In this document: positions 16,659 through 25,163 of the stretch, in pieces
Layout of the letters: every line of letters begins with the position of its first letter
Numbering within the stretch: position 1 is the stretch's first letter
Source: Candidatus Nitrosymbiomonas proteolyticus
GTDB taxonomy: Bacteria > Armatimonadota > Fimbriimonadia > Fimbriimonadales > Fimbriimonadaceae
Length of the DNA stretch: 64,000 nt
Direction: 5' to 3'
Assembly (NCBI GenBank): GCA_017347465.1
Contig: AP021858.1
Span: forward strand, 1,506,472-1,570,471
Notes under the pieces: model-generated
What the model saw: only the letters and a program-made list of their open reading frames with translations
Databases searched by the model: none
What the model was told of the DNA's origin: nothing
Position numbers and translations under genes: made by a program

Positions 16659-17699
16659 ATGCCGGACGAATCCCTCACGTACCTGTCAGCGGGCGTCAAT
16701 ATCGACGAAGCTCAAAGAGCGTTGAGGGGCGTTCTGCCAGACGTGCAAGCGACCTACACCGAGAACGTGGTCGCGGGAGTCGGGGGCTTTGGCGGGCTAT
16801 TCCACGCGAGCTTCCCCGGAATCGATCAGCCCGTGCTGGTGGCGAGCATCGACGGGGTCGGAACTAAGACGCGGGTTGCCTCGATGGTGGGCGATTACAC
16901 CGGCTTGGGCAAGGACATCGTGAACCACTGCATCAACGATATCCTGTGCCAAGGCGCGCGGCCGCTCTTCTTCTTGGATTACTTCGCGGCCTCAAGGCTC
17001 TCTGGCCAGATTCTGGAGGAGGTCTTGCGAGGGGCATCGGAGGCTTGCAGAGCGGTGGGTTGCGCTCTGCTAGGGGGTGAGACCGCCGAAATGCCGGGCG
17101 TCTATGCCGAGGACGAGATCGACGTTGTGGGCTCGATCGTCGGGGTCGTCGAATACGCGCGTCGGCTTCCCCGCCCGACGATCAGGCCCGGCGACACCCT
17201 CATCGGCATCGCAAGCGACGGGCTCCACACGAACGGTTTCTCGCTCGCGAGAAAGTCGCTCTTCGAGATCGGGGGGCTGTCCGTTCGCCAGCCCGTTCCG
17301 GGGCTGAACACCACCATCGGCGAGGAGCTATTGCGCCCCCATCGCTGCTATTTCAACGCGCTGTATCCGCTGCTCCAAGAAGAAGTTGGCATCAAGTCGC
17401 TCGCCCACATCACCGGGGGCGGACTCCACGACAACGTACCGAGGGCGTTGCCCCCCGATACTCAGGCGATCGTCGAGCGGAGAACGTGGACGCCCCAACC
17501 GCTTTTCATGCTGATCCAGGAACTCGGAGGCGTGCCCGACTACGAAATGTACCGCACGTTCAACATGGGGATTGGAATGGTGGTCGTGGTCGACAGCGAC
17601 GCTGCGCCGGCGGTTGTGCAGCGCCTCTCCGAGTCCGGGGAGTCAGCGGCGGTCATCGGCTCCGTGCAGCACGGTGCGCACGACGTGCAGTTCGTGTAG
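16659..17699 (+). CDS. purM: Phosphoribosylformylglycinamidine cyclo-ligase (AIR synthetase)
   Basis: 346 residues, family-typical. It makes aminoimidazole ribonucleotide from FGAM with ATP in purine synthesis. Landmarks: YLSAGVNID near the start, VASIDGVGTKTRVA (substrate loop), DIVNHCINDILCQGARPLFFLDY, LLGGETAEMPG, GIASDGLHTNGFSLAR, and ITGGGLHDNVPRALP. purL is found 6 kb away in the same orientation but not in an operon with it. The gene appears leaderless and monocistronic. Confidence 0.96.
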   Translation: MPDESLTYLSAGVNIDEAQRALRGVLPDVQATYTENVVAGVGGFGGLFHASFPGIDQPVLVASIDGVGTKTRVASMVGDYTGLGKDIVNHCINDILCQGARPLFFLDYFAASRLSGQILEEVLRGASEACRAVGCALLGGETAEMPGVYAEDEIDVVGSIVGVVEYARRLPRPTIRPGDTLIGIASDGLHTNGFSLARKSLFEIGGLSVRQPVPGLNTTIGEELLRPHRCYFNALYPLLQEEVGIKSLAHITGGGLHDNVPRALPPDTQAIVERRTWTPQPLFMLIQELGGVPDYEMYRTFNMGIGMVVVVDSDAAPAVVQRLSESGESAAVIGSVQHGAHDVQFV

Positions 17700-17773
17700 G
17701 CTGACGCGCCTGCTGTGCGGATATACTGGGCCGGAATCCGGCGGCCTGCCGGACTCCATTCCGAGGTAACGAT

Positions 17774-18499
17774 ATGAGAGTTGCGCTGTTCCTTTTGCCA
17801 TTGCTCCTGCTCTTGGCAGGCTGCGAAGAACCTGCCAAACCCCGAGAGACCGCCACGAAACCTGCGGCGAACACGCCCGACCCTGCCCCCGTTCTGAAAG
17901 AGATGGATATCGATCAAGTGCCCGATGAGGCCCACAAGCCCCTCACGAACCCGAAAGACGGCGAGGAAGTGGCTGTTATCGAAACCAACCTCGGCAAGAT
18001 CGTGGTGCGATTCTTCCCCGACGTCGCGCCCAAGCATGTCGAGAACTTTCTGAAACTCGCGAAGGAAGGCTATTACGACGGTACGAAGTTCCACAGGGTG
18101 ATCCCCGGGTTTATGATTCAGGGAGGGGACCCGAACAGCAAAGACGATGACCGGATGAACGACGGCGCAGGCGGCCCCGGGTATACGGTCAAGGGCGAGT
18201 TCAACAGGGTTCCTCACGTTCGCGGGATTCTTTCTACGGCGCGTACGATGGACCCCGACAGCGCGGGAAGTCAGTTTTTCGTCGTCGTTGCGGATTCCCA
18301 CTTCCTCAACCCGAAGTTTTATGAGGACGGCAAGGTCGTTCCGGGCAAGGAGGGTTACACCGTTTTCGGAGCGGTGGTCTCGGGAATCGAGGTGGCCGAT
18401 AAGATCGTGAACCTGCCCCGCGACGCGAACGACAACCCGCTTCCCGATAACCCCGCGGTCCTCAAGAAGGTCAAGATCGCGAAGTGGCCGGTGAAATAG
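17774..18499 (+). CDS. Cyclophilin-type peptidyl-prolyl cis-trans isomerase, lipoprotein
   Basis: 241 residues. The signal peptide ends in a lipobox (LLLAGC), so the mature protein is lipid-anchored outside the cytoplasm. After a Pro/Ala-rich linker comes the cyclophilin domain: FHRVIPGFMIQGGDP (catalytic Arg), AGSQFFVVVADSHFLN, and VFGAVVSGIEVADKI. It catalyses prolyl isomerisation in periplasmic folding. CCGAGGTAACGAT upstream gives a moderate ribosome-binding site. TATACT at about 17723 could be its -10. Confidence 0.9.
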   Translation: MRVALFLLPLLLLLAGCEEPAKPRETATKPAANTPDPAPVLKEMDIDQVPDEAHKPLTNPKDGEEVAVIETNLGKIVVRFFPDVAPKHVENFLKLAKEGYYDGTKFHRVIPGFMIQGGDPNSKDDDRMNDGAGGPGYTVKGEFNRVPHVRGILSTARTMDPDSAGSQFFVVVADSHFLNPKFYEDGKVVPGKEGYTVFGAVVSGIEVADKIVNLPRDANDNPLPDNPAVLKKVKIAKWPVK

Positions 18500-18739
18500 G
18501 CGCTATCCACGTCCGCCGGCCAAGGCCGAACGCGACTTCGAGATCGAAGCGAAGCCCGAGATCGCGTGGATCGCGACGGTGAGTCCGAAGATCCGCTTCC
18601 TCGAGTTTCGAACGCATCCGAGTCGACTCGTTCCCACGGCGACGGGGGCGGTGTCGCTGCCGTTTGAGGACTCACGCTGTGCTCTTCTCACCTTTTCCGG
18701 AACTCCATTCCGACACCTTTCGGCGATCTCCACGTAATC

Positions 18740-19423
18740 ATGGTTGCGACGTTTCGTCGCCGCTGGGAGGGCTGGGCGTTGGCTGTGGCCGACGAATTGA
18801 GCCAATCGGACCGCCGGCGGGCATTCGCAGGGGAAGGTGGCAGGCAAGGTCAGCTTGATGGACTAGGAACGGTGATCGAAAGGGAGGCTCCAGCGGGTGA
18901 CGGGTGGAGTAAGGCCGACGTGCATCGCGCACGGCTGATGAGGCTGGCGTTGCGTCTCTGTAACGGGGACAGGGACGCCGCCAGCGACCTCGCCCAACAA
19001 GCGATCGCGAACGCCTGCTGTCGGCTAGGCTTGGATGGAGACCGCGATCTTTGGCCTTATCTGCGGACCTCGTTGCTTCATCTCTACATCGACCGCGCGA
19101 GGTTGCTCAAGAGGGAATTGCCGTTGGATGCTCTCGGTGAGTACCGAAGCAAGAACGCGTTCCTGTACGGGTCCGGACACGAATCCGACTCCGATAGGGA
19201 GTTACGGCTGAACTTTCTCCGGAAGAGCGTCAAGAGCGTGCTCGCTGAAATGCCCGACTCGCAGGTCGCGCTCTTGCTGCTGATCTATGCCGAGGGCCAT
19301 TCGCTGGAAGAAGCCGGGACGCGCCTGGGGCTGTCTGCCGAGGCCGTCAAACAACGACTGAAGCGGGCGCGAGAACGATTCCGAAAGACAAGTCTGCGGC
19401 TTCAGGTGGAGTTTGAATTATGA
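18740..19423 (+). CDS. ECF-type RNA polymerase sigma factor
   Basis: Up to 227 residues. Region 2 is recognisable (LMRLALRLCNGDRDAASDLAQQAIANACCRL, then DLWPYLRTSLLHLYIDRARLL), and region 4 has a helix-turn-helix (YAEGHSLEEAGTRLGLSAEAVKQRLKRARERF). The first 50 residues are not typical; the true start may be a GTG near 18870. Its stop overlaps the start of the next gene, a ZAS-domain anti-sigma candidate (ATGA), the standard pairing for ECF control. About 240 nt lie upstream without another gene. Confidence 0.78.
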   Translation: MVATFRRRWEGWALAVADELSQSDRRRAFAGEGGRQGQLDGLGTVIEREAPAGDGWSKADVHRARLMRLALRLCNGDRDAASDLAQQAIANACCRLGLDGDRDLWPYLRTSLLHLYIDRARLLKRELPLDALGEYRSKNAFLYGSGHESDSDRELRLNFLRKSVKSVLAEMPDSQVALLLLIYAEGHSLEEAGTRLGLSAEAVKQRLKRARERFRKTSLRLQVEFEL

Positions 19424-20616
19424 CGTGCGAACAGTTGCGAAGGGCCCTGCAAGAGAGCGACCCCGAAGAGTTGACTCAGGATCAGTGGGCGGAGATCGAC
19501 GTCCATGCATCGGGATGCGAGCCATGCCGGACGTTCGTCGCCGAGTGGCGATCGTGTGAGGAGTCGATGACCTTGCTGCTCGGTCTTGCTTCGCGGGAGG
19601 AGCCTACTCCCGCACAACCGGCAGCGAGTCTCCTGCGGACCCCCGTCGTGGCCGCTTTGCGATGGAACTGGCGCACCGCCCTGGGGACCGGCGGCCTGTT
19701 CCTGGGTTTTGGGGCAGTCCTTGGGGGATTGGCAGCGGTAACGCTTCTCAGTCCCCGGGTCCGAGCGGGGCCGTTCAATGAGTTGCTCGACGTCCCGTTC
19801 TTCAACGAGGCCTTTGTGAGCGGGGCTGGGTTCATCGAGAGCTTCGAAGAGGGGCTGGAGGAGTGGGACAAGCGAGGGATCGGGCCCAACCACGCGTACC
19901 TGGACCCCTCAGTCTCTCACACCGGGCGGTATTCGCTGAGGCTCCTGCACCGCAGTCATGGAGGGGGAATTCAAAAGGAGTTTCGGACTCCAATCCCTGC
20001 GAACTCGACCGTACGGTTTGGGGCTTGGATACGTTCGCCCAGAGGTGGATCGCCCTCGAACAAGTGGTTGAGCCTTGGCCTGAGTGTCGGCGCGACGAGC
20101 GCGGGCCACGATGTGATGCTCGTGGACGGGAGGTGGCAGCCGATCACGTTTACTTTGCAGGTCGATCAACCCACGGACCGCCTGCGTGTGGACCTAACGA
20201 CCCAGGCGGGCCACGGCCGATACACAGGCATGGACTGGGCGTCGTGGATCGACGACGTTCGGCTCTACCTCACCTCGAACCCGTCGCATTGGGAGTGGCG
20301 CGTCGAGGGTGACCGGATCACGGTGCGAATGGAGCTGCCAGAACCCTACGAGCCGACTTCGGTGAGTCTGTCGGAAATCTATCTGCGAGCGGTCCCTCAA
20401 AGCGTGCCTTACCTGAGGAGCAGCCGTTCGTACATCGAGGGTCGGCAAGTCGTTGCCGAGTTCGTCTCGGAGCGTCACGTGAGCTTCCTTCGTACGGGCA
20501 GTGTTGGGTCGAGCGACTCTCCCTCGCTGGATGTGGTGATGACGGCGCGCGAAGGCGACCTTCCGTGCATCTTTAGCGCGGGCGTTCGTGGGCTTTCCGG
20601 CATCAGGTCGCCGTAG
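19420..20616 (+). CDS. ZAS-type anti-sigma factor fused to an exported carbohydrate-binding-like domain
   Basis: 398 residues. The N-terminal zinc-binding anti-sigma motif HxxxCxxC (VHASGCEPC) is followed by one transmembrane helix (ALGTGGLFLGFGAVLGGLAAVTLL, about residues 87-110). A large outer domain follows with jelly-roll wording (FIESFEEGLEEWDKRG, HTGRYSLRLLHRS, NSTVRFGAWIRSP) like CBM4/9-type modules. Overlap with the sigma gene (ATGA) suggests it sequesters that sigma at the membrane and responds to an extracellular ligand. The ligand is unknown; a carbohydrate is a guess from the fold. Confidence 0.68.
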   Translation: MTCEQLRRALQESDPEELTQDQWAEIDVHASGCEPCRTFVAEWRSCEESMTLLLGLASREEPTPAQPAASLLRTPVVAALRWNWRTALGTGGLFLGFGAVLGGLAAVTLLSPRVRAGPFNELLDVPFFNEAFVSGAGFIESFEEGLEEWDKRGIGPNHAYLDPSVSHTGRYSLRLLHRSHGGGIQKEFRTPIPANSTVRFGAWIRSPRGGSPSNKWLSLGLSVGATSAGHDVMLVDGRWQPITFTLQVDQPTDRLRVDLTTQAGHGRYTGMDWASWIDDVRLYLTSNPSHWEWRVEGDRITVRMELPEPYEPTSVSLSEIYLRAVPQSVPYLRSSRSYIEGRQVVAEFVSERHVSFLRTGSVGSSDSPSLDVVMTAREGDLPCIFSAGVRGLSGIRSP

Positions 20617-20844
20617 TAGCGGCAGGGCATCACCCAGGCCCGGCATAGAGCATTGTTTTCCCAACGACTTGCCTTGTTCGCGCGACCGAAGAACGCAGGC
20701 TGGATGGGCCTTTTCACTTGCGGGTCTGGGAGCGCTGAGCTTCGAGCCCCTCGCAACCGTCATATTTGCTCGTCACATTATGTCCGCTCTTCGACAATGT
20801 ATGTTGAAGCAGTCGCGTTCGCGCTGTTTCTTGGAGGTTTCCGT

Positions 20845-21636
20845 ATGTACACCAAGCGTGGAATGGCACTGATACTCGCGGCGCTCGGGGCAACATCGGT
20901 GACGATGGGGTCCGTCGTCGCGACTTACCTGTTCGACGGCGATTTGAGCGCCTTCGAGTCGGGGCCGCCTAGCCTCACCGCAGTCGATCCCTATGGTTTG
21001 AATAGCTTTTCGACTGATTTCATCTACTCTGCAACCCGCACTACCTACGTCACCGAAGGGGACGCGGGGGACGATGGGTTTGGAGGTAGCTTGAACGCAG
21101 GCGTAACTCTCGATACCACGGGTCTCGCCGCCGCCGACGAGTATTCGGTCGATATGGTCGTCAAGTTCGACGAGACCGACGGAACCTGGAGAAAGCTGAT
21201 CGACGTGTACGGCATGGATGAAGACAATGGCTTCTACATCAGCCCCAGCGGGTACCTGCAACTCTGGAACTCAGGGACAAACCCCTCCGGAACATCCTAC
21301 TTGAGCCCCGACACCTACTACCACCTTGCGCTGACGGTGGCGAGCAACGGGACGGTCAAGGCGTACCTCGACGGCGGGGAGGAAGTGTCGCTGACGGGAA
21401 GCTCGGCGTTCGTGCGCTCCGACCCGACAATGACGTTCTTCTTGGATGAAGTTAACACGGGCCATCTTGAATACACCGATGTGACGGTGGGACTGATCCG
21501 TTTCTGGGATCACGCTCTGTCGAGCGGAGAAGTGGCATCGCTCGCAGCGGACCCCTATGCGATCGTTCCCGAACCCGCTTCCTTGCTAGCCTTGGGGCTG
21601 GGTGCGGCCGCCCTACTCCGACGCAAGCGGCGATAG
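20845..21636 (+). CDS. PEP-CTERM surface protein with LamG-like domain
   Basis: 263 residues. Signal peptide (GMALILAALGATSVTMGSVVA), then a concanavalin/LamG-type fold (ATYLFDGDLS, DEYSVDMVVKFD, GFYISPSGYLQLW, DTYYHLALTVASNG, GLIRFWDHALSSGEV), and a C-terminal VPEPASLLALGLGAAALLRRKRR sorting tag processed by exosortase. GGAGG lies 8 nt before the ATG at 20845, which decides against the longer frame. The preceding sigma/anti-sigma pair may control it. Confidence 0.88.
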   Translation: MYTKRGMALILAALGATSVTMGSVVATYLFDGDLSAFESGPPSLTAVDPYGLNSFSTDFIYSATRTTYVTEGDAGDDGFGGSLNAGVTLDTTGLAAADEYSVDMVVKFDETDGTWRKLIDVYGMDEDNGFYISPSGYLQLWNSGTNPSGTSYLSPDTYYHLALTVASNGTVKAYLDGGEEVSLTGSSAFVRSDPTMTFFLDEVNTGHLEYTDVTVGLIRFWDHALSSGEVASLAADPYAIVPEPASLLALGLGAAALLRRKRR

Positions 21637-21662
21637 TCTCGAAGCGTTGGCCAAAGAAGGTA

Positions 21663-21696
21663 CAGGAGCCCGCCTTCTACGGAAAGCGGGCTCCTG
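21663..21696. terminator. Bidirectional hairpin terminator
   Basis: An 11-bp perfect stem CAGGAGCCCGC/GCGGGCTCCTG encloses a 12-nt loop, between the convergent PEP-CTERM and lemA genes. Flanks are T/A-rich but lack a long T-run. Confidence 0.65.
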
Positions 21697-21723
21697 TTCC
21701 ATTTCGTAACTAGCTCTTCGGGG

Positions 21724-22278
21724 TCAGAACTTCACCTTCACGGGCTCGCGGGCCGCCGGCTCCTCCAATTCAAAGAGCTCCTTCGGCTCGAACTTACCCA
21801 TGTTGGCAAAGATGTTCGTAGGAAAAGCCTCGATTTTGGTGTTGTAAGCCGTGACGATGTCGTTGTAGTATTGGCGCGCGAAAGCGATCTTGTTCTCGGT
21901 GCCCCTCAGCTCTTCTTGGAGTTGGATCATGTTCTCGTTGGACTTGAGGTCGGGGTAGGCCTCCGCCAAGCCGAAAATCCCCGTAAGAGCCGCGCCGACC
22001 GCCTTCTCGGCTGTCGCTTTTTCTCCGACGGTCGTTGCGGCCAGGGCCATGTTGCGGGCCTTGATGACCTTTTCGAGCGTGTCCTGCTCGTGCTTCATGT
22101 ACCCCTTCACCGTCTCAACAAGGTTCGGGATAAGGTCATATCGACGCTTGAGCTGAACGTCGATCTGCGCCCATGCGTTGCCCGTCTGCTGCCGTAGCGA
22201 CACTAAGCTGTTGTAGGCGCTGATGGCGACGATCAGCAGGACGACGAGAATTCCGATCAGAGTCAGGAAGACCCACAT
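21724..22278 (-). CDS. lemA: LemA family protein
   Basis: 184 residues. An N-terminal membrane helix (FLTLIGILVVLLIVAIS) is followed by the LemA core: YNSLVSLRQQTGNAWAQIDVQLKRRYDLIPNLVETVKGY, then ENKIAFARQYYNDIVTAYNTKIEAFP near the C-terminus. This is a coiled, membrane-anchored protein with most of its mass outside the cytoplasm. Its function is not established; partners such as TPM-domain proteins or HtpX are often adjacent but are absent here. Confidence 0.92.
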   Translation of the reverse strand: MWVFLTLIGILVVLLIVAISAYNSLVSLRQQTGNAWAQIDVQLKRRYDLIPNLVETVKGYMKHEQDTLEKVIKARNMALAATTVGEKATAEKAVGAALTGIFGLAEAYPDLKSNENMIQLQEELRGTENKIAFARQYYNDIVTAYNTKIEAFPTNIFANMGKFEPKELFELEEPAAREPVKVKF

Positions 22279-22331
22279 AGGTTGTTCACATACTCCTCTT
22301 TGGTCTGGCTTGAATCCAGAATACGAAGGAT

Positions 22332-22769
22332 TCAGCCTGAGGGTTGCGTCTTCCGACGCAAAACCACGGGCTCAGGATAGAAACCCGCCGGGTCTCTCAA
22401 CTCGATGGAATTCAGGTCGACGGGCCGCAGTTCGAGGGCGCGATTGTGTCTCACGACGGGTTCGCCCATCTCCTTCACGGCTTCGCCGAGAATTGACTTG
22501 ATCTCCAGGAACGCCCGATCCGATTCGTAGCGCACCGTCCCCGTTTTCGGCAGGCCCTCGTGGAGCATTTCGAACCTACCGTTCGCCAAGATGGCCAGCT
22601 CGATCTTTCCGAGAGTCCGTGCAACGGCCGGATTGCCTCCTTCCGGAACAGGCAGGTCCCGATCGCCGGTCCAAGTTCCCACATAGTCGAAGCGCGGGCC
22701 GCAACTCGCCGAACCGGCGAGCGCAAGCCCTACGGATAGGGTCACTCCGAACGCTATAATGAGCCTCAT
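22332..22769 (-). CDS. Hypothetical exported protein
   Basis: 145 residues with a signal peptide that may end in a lipobox-like GSASC. The mature part begins YVGTWTGDRDLPVP and looks like a small beta-barrel (lipocalin-like wording 'GTW' followed by FEMLHEGLPKTGTVRYE). No catalytic motif is seen and I do not recognise the family. Its ATG at 22769 overlaps the divergent purL start by two bases, so the two genes share a very short control region. Confidence 0.6.
   Translation of the reverse strand: MRLIIAFGVTLSVGLALAGSASCGPRFDYVGTWTGDRDLPVPEGGNPAVARTLGKIELAILANGRFEMLHEGLPKTGTVRYESDRAFLEIKSILGEAVKEMGEPVVRHNRALELRPVDLNSIELRDPAGFYPEPVVLRRKTQPSG
22755..22760 (+). promoter_or_regulatory. Consensus -10 for a leaderless purL mRNA
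   Basis: A perfect TATAAT is followed by 7 nt and then the ATG at 22768. The alternative ATG at 22759 lies inside the -10, so 22768 is the better start. Confidence 0.6.
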
Positions 22770-25062
22770 GGCGGCGATCTCTTCTGAAGTCTACACGTCG
22801 CTGGGCCTCAACGAGTCGGAATATGCCCGAATCGTCCGACTGATGGGCCGCGATCCGAATGCCGTGGAACTCGCGATGTTCTCGGTGATGTGGAGCGAGC
22901 ACTGCGGCTATAAGTACTCGCGGCAGGTTTTGTCCCGGTTCGGCAAATACAAAGAGGCTCTGGAAGGCAAGGGCCTTGAGAACGCGGGCATCGTCGATAT
23001 CGGGGACGGGTTGGGCGTGACGATGAAGGTCGAATCGCACAACCACCCCTCCGCGGTCGAGCCGTATCAGGGCGCAGCCACCGGGGTCGGAGGGATCATC
23101 CGCGATATCTTGACCATGGGCGCTCGCCCGGTCGCATTGCTCAATTCGCTGAGGTTCGGCCCCGTGATCTCAGGACAGGATTCGCCCGATCACGTTCAAC
23201 GCAACCGCTACCTCTTTTCCCACGTGGTCGAGGGCATCGGCGGGTATGGCAATTGTGTGGGAGTCCCGACGGTGGCCGGCGAAGTGGGCTTTCACAAGAG
23301 GTACAGCGGAAACCCGCTCGTGAATGCGATGTGCGTGGGAGTCCTCGATCTTCGAGCCATTGCGACCGCGGCGGCGAGGGGTGTCGGAAACCCGGTCCTT
23401 TACTTGGGATCGGCCACGGGCAAAGACGGCATCCACGGCGCGACGTTTGCGAGCGACGCGCTGGACGAGGGGAGCGAAGCCAAGCGCCCGAACGTGCAGA
23501 TCGGCGATCCGTTTGCGGGCAAGCTCTTAATCGAAGCCACGCTCGAAGCGCTCAAAACCGGCGCGATCGTGGCGATCCAAGACATGGGCGCAGCGGGGTT
23601 GACGTGCAGCACGATCGAGATGTCGGCCAAGGGCCAAGTCGGAATGGAGATCGAACTGGACCTCGTCCCCACACGAGAGGCCGGGATGACCCCCGTCGAG
23701 TTGATGCTGAGCGAAAGTCAAGAGCGGATGCTGGCTGTCGCCCAGGCCGGACGAGAACTAGAGGTGATCGCCGTTTTCAGGAAGTGGGGACTCCACGCCG
23801 TGGTCATCGGCAACGTGACTTCGGAGAGGAATGTGGTGGTTCGCCAGAATGGGGAGGTCGTCGCAACCCTCGACCCCCTTTGGTTGGCGAACGAGTGCCC
23901 GACCTATTCGACGGACGCCGAAGCCCCGGATTACCACGCGCAAGCACGGTCGTGGGCGCCCCAAGACCTCAACTCCGTGAACCTGCCCGGCGCTTTGCTC
24001 CAGCTACTCTCCAGCCCCAACCTTTCCAGCAAGAAGTGGGTGTTCCAGCAATACGATCAGCAGGTGCAAACTCAGACCCAAACTCCGGCCGGGAAGGGGG
24101 ATGCGGCCGTCATCGACCTGCGCGGTACCAAGAAAGCGCTGGCTCTCAAGATCGACGGAAACGCGCGCCAGGTGTACTTCGACCCTCGCGTGGGCGGACA
24201 TCTCGCCGTCTGCGAGGCGGCCAGGAACGTTGCTTGTGTGGGAGCGCGGCCCGTCGCCGTAACCGATGGGCTCAACTTCGGCAACCCCCAACGGCCCCAT
24301 GTGTTTTGGCAGTTCCGAGAGGCCGTCGAGGGAATCGCGGAAGCCTGCGAGGTCTTCGGCACCCCGGTAATCAGCGGAAACGTCAGCTTCTACAACGAGA
24401 GCGATTTGGGAGAGGTGCTTCCAACTCCCTTGATCGGAATGCTCGGCGTAATCGACGATGCGGCAGCTTCGATCAGCATGGTCCCAAGGAACTCCACCGG
24501 TTTTGTGGTGATGCTGCAGGTTCCTCATAGCAACCTCCCGCAACAGGGTCTCGGCGCGAGCGAGTTCCTCGCTGCCGTCTTGGGAGTCGAAAACGGTTGC
24601 CCCGAACCCCCCAACTTGGCGGCCGAAAAGACCCTCTGCGAAGTGCTTGCGGGCGTGATCGGGCAAGGGTGGCTCGAATGGGCGCACGACCTCAGCGAAG
24701 GGGGGCTGCTGGTCGCGGCGGCCGAGGTCTGTGCGGTCGGCGGGTGCGGGATGGAATTGGATTTCGGCAACGTCGCGTTTTCGGGTTCGGGATATACGCC
24801 CCTTGGAAGGTTCGCGTCCCCGGCTTCTGCGCTGTTTGGAGAGGTGTCGGGGAGGGTGCTTGCCGGGATCGACCTCTCCAAGCGGCACATCGTCGAGCAG
24901 CTCGACAAGCAGGCGCGCGAAAACGGGCTCGAACTCGTCGTGCTGGGCATGTACGCTCGGGCCGCCAAGAGGCTTCAGGTGAAGCAAATGGGGCAGATGC
25001 TCGTCGATGTCAGTACCGACGAAATCTCAAGGGCTTACGAAGCCACGTTGGCACTGGACTGA
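22768..25062 (+). CDS. purL: Phosphoribosylformylglycinamidine synthase subunit II
   Basis: 764 residues, the length of the small (PurLQS-type) PurL. It converts FGAR to FGAM using ATP and ammonia delivered by PurQ. Landmarks: FSVMWSEHCGYKYSR (His/Tyr active-site region), MKVESHNHPSAVEPYQGAATGVGGIIRDILTMGARP, IQDMGAAGLTCSTIEM, LSESQERML, and VAVTDGLNFGNPQRP in the second half. purS and purQ are not in the window. The gene appears to be transcribed alone from a leaderless promoter. Confidence 0.96.
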   Translation: MAAISSEVYTSLGLNESEYARIVRLMGRDPNAVELAMFSVMWSEHCGYKYSRQVLSRFGKYKEALEGKGLENAGIVDIGDGLGVTMKVESHNHPSAVEPYQGAATGVGGIIRDILTMGARPVALLNSLRFGPVISGQDSPDHVQRNRYLFSHVVEGIGGYGNCVGVPTVAGEVGFHKRYSGNPLVNAMCVGVLDLRAIATAAARGVGNPVLYLGSATGKDGIHGATFASDALDEGSEAKRPNVQIGDPFAGKLLIEATLEALKTGAIVAIQDMGAAGLTCSTIEMSAKGQVGMEIELDLVPTREAGMTPVELMLSESQERMLAVAQAGRELEVIAVFRKWGLHAVVIGNVTSERNVVVRQNGEVVATLDPLWLANECPTYSTDAEAPDYHAQARSWAPQDLNSVNLPGALLQLLSSPNLSSKKWVFQQYDQQVQTQTQTPAGKGDAAVIDLRGTKKALALKIDGNARQVYFDPRVGGHLAVCEAARNVACVGARPVAVTDGLNFGNPQRPHVFWQFREAVEGIAEACEVFGTPVISGNVSFYNESDLGEVLPTPLIGMLGVIDDAAASISMVPRNSTGFVVMLQVPHSNLPQQGLGASEFLAAVLGVENGCPEPPNLAAEKTLCEVLAGVIGQGWLEWAHDLSEGGLLVAAAEVCAVGGCGMELDFGNVAFSGSGYTPLGRFASPASALFGEVSGRVLAGIDLSKRHIVEQLDKQARENGLELVVLGMYARAAKRLQVKQMGQMLVDVSTDEISRAYEATLALD

Positions 25063-25163
25063 CCTCCGGGGCCGCACAAGGGCCGCCCAGCGGAGGGGCC
25101 GAGTTCGATTTGAGGTTTTCGCCCGTCATCGGTAGAATAGTTGTTCGGGGGTGAAGGCACACC

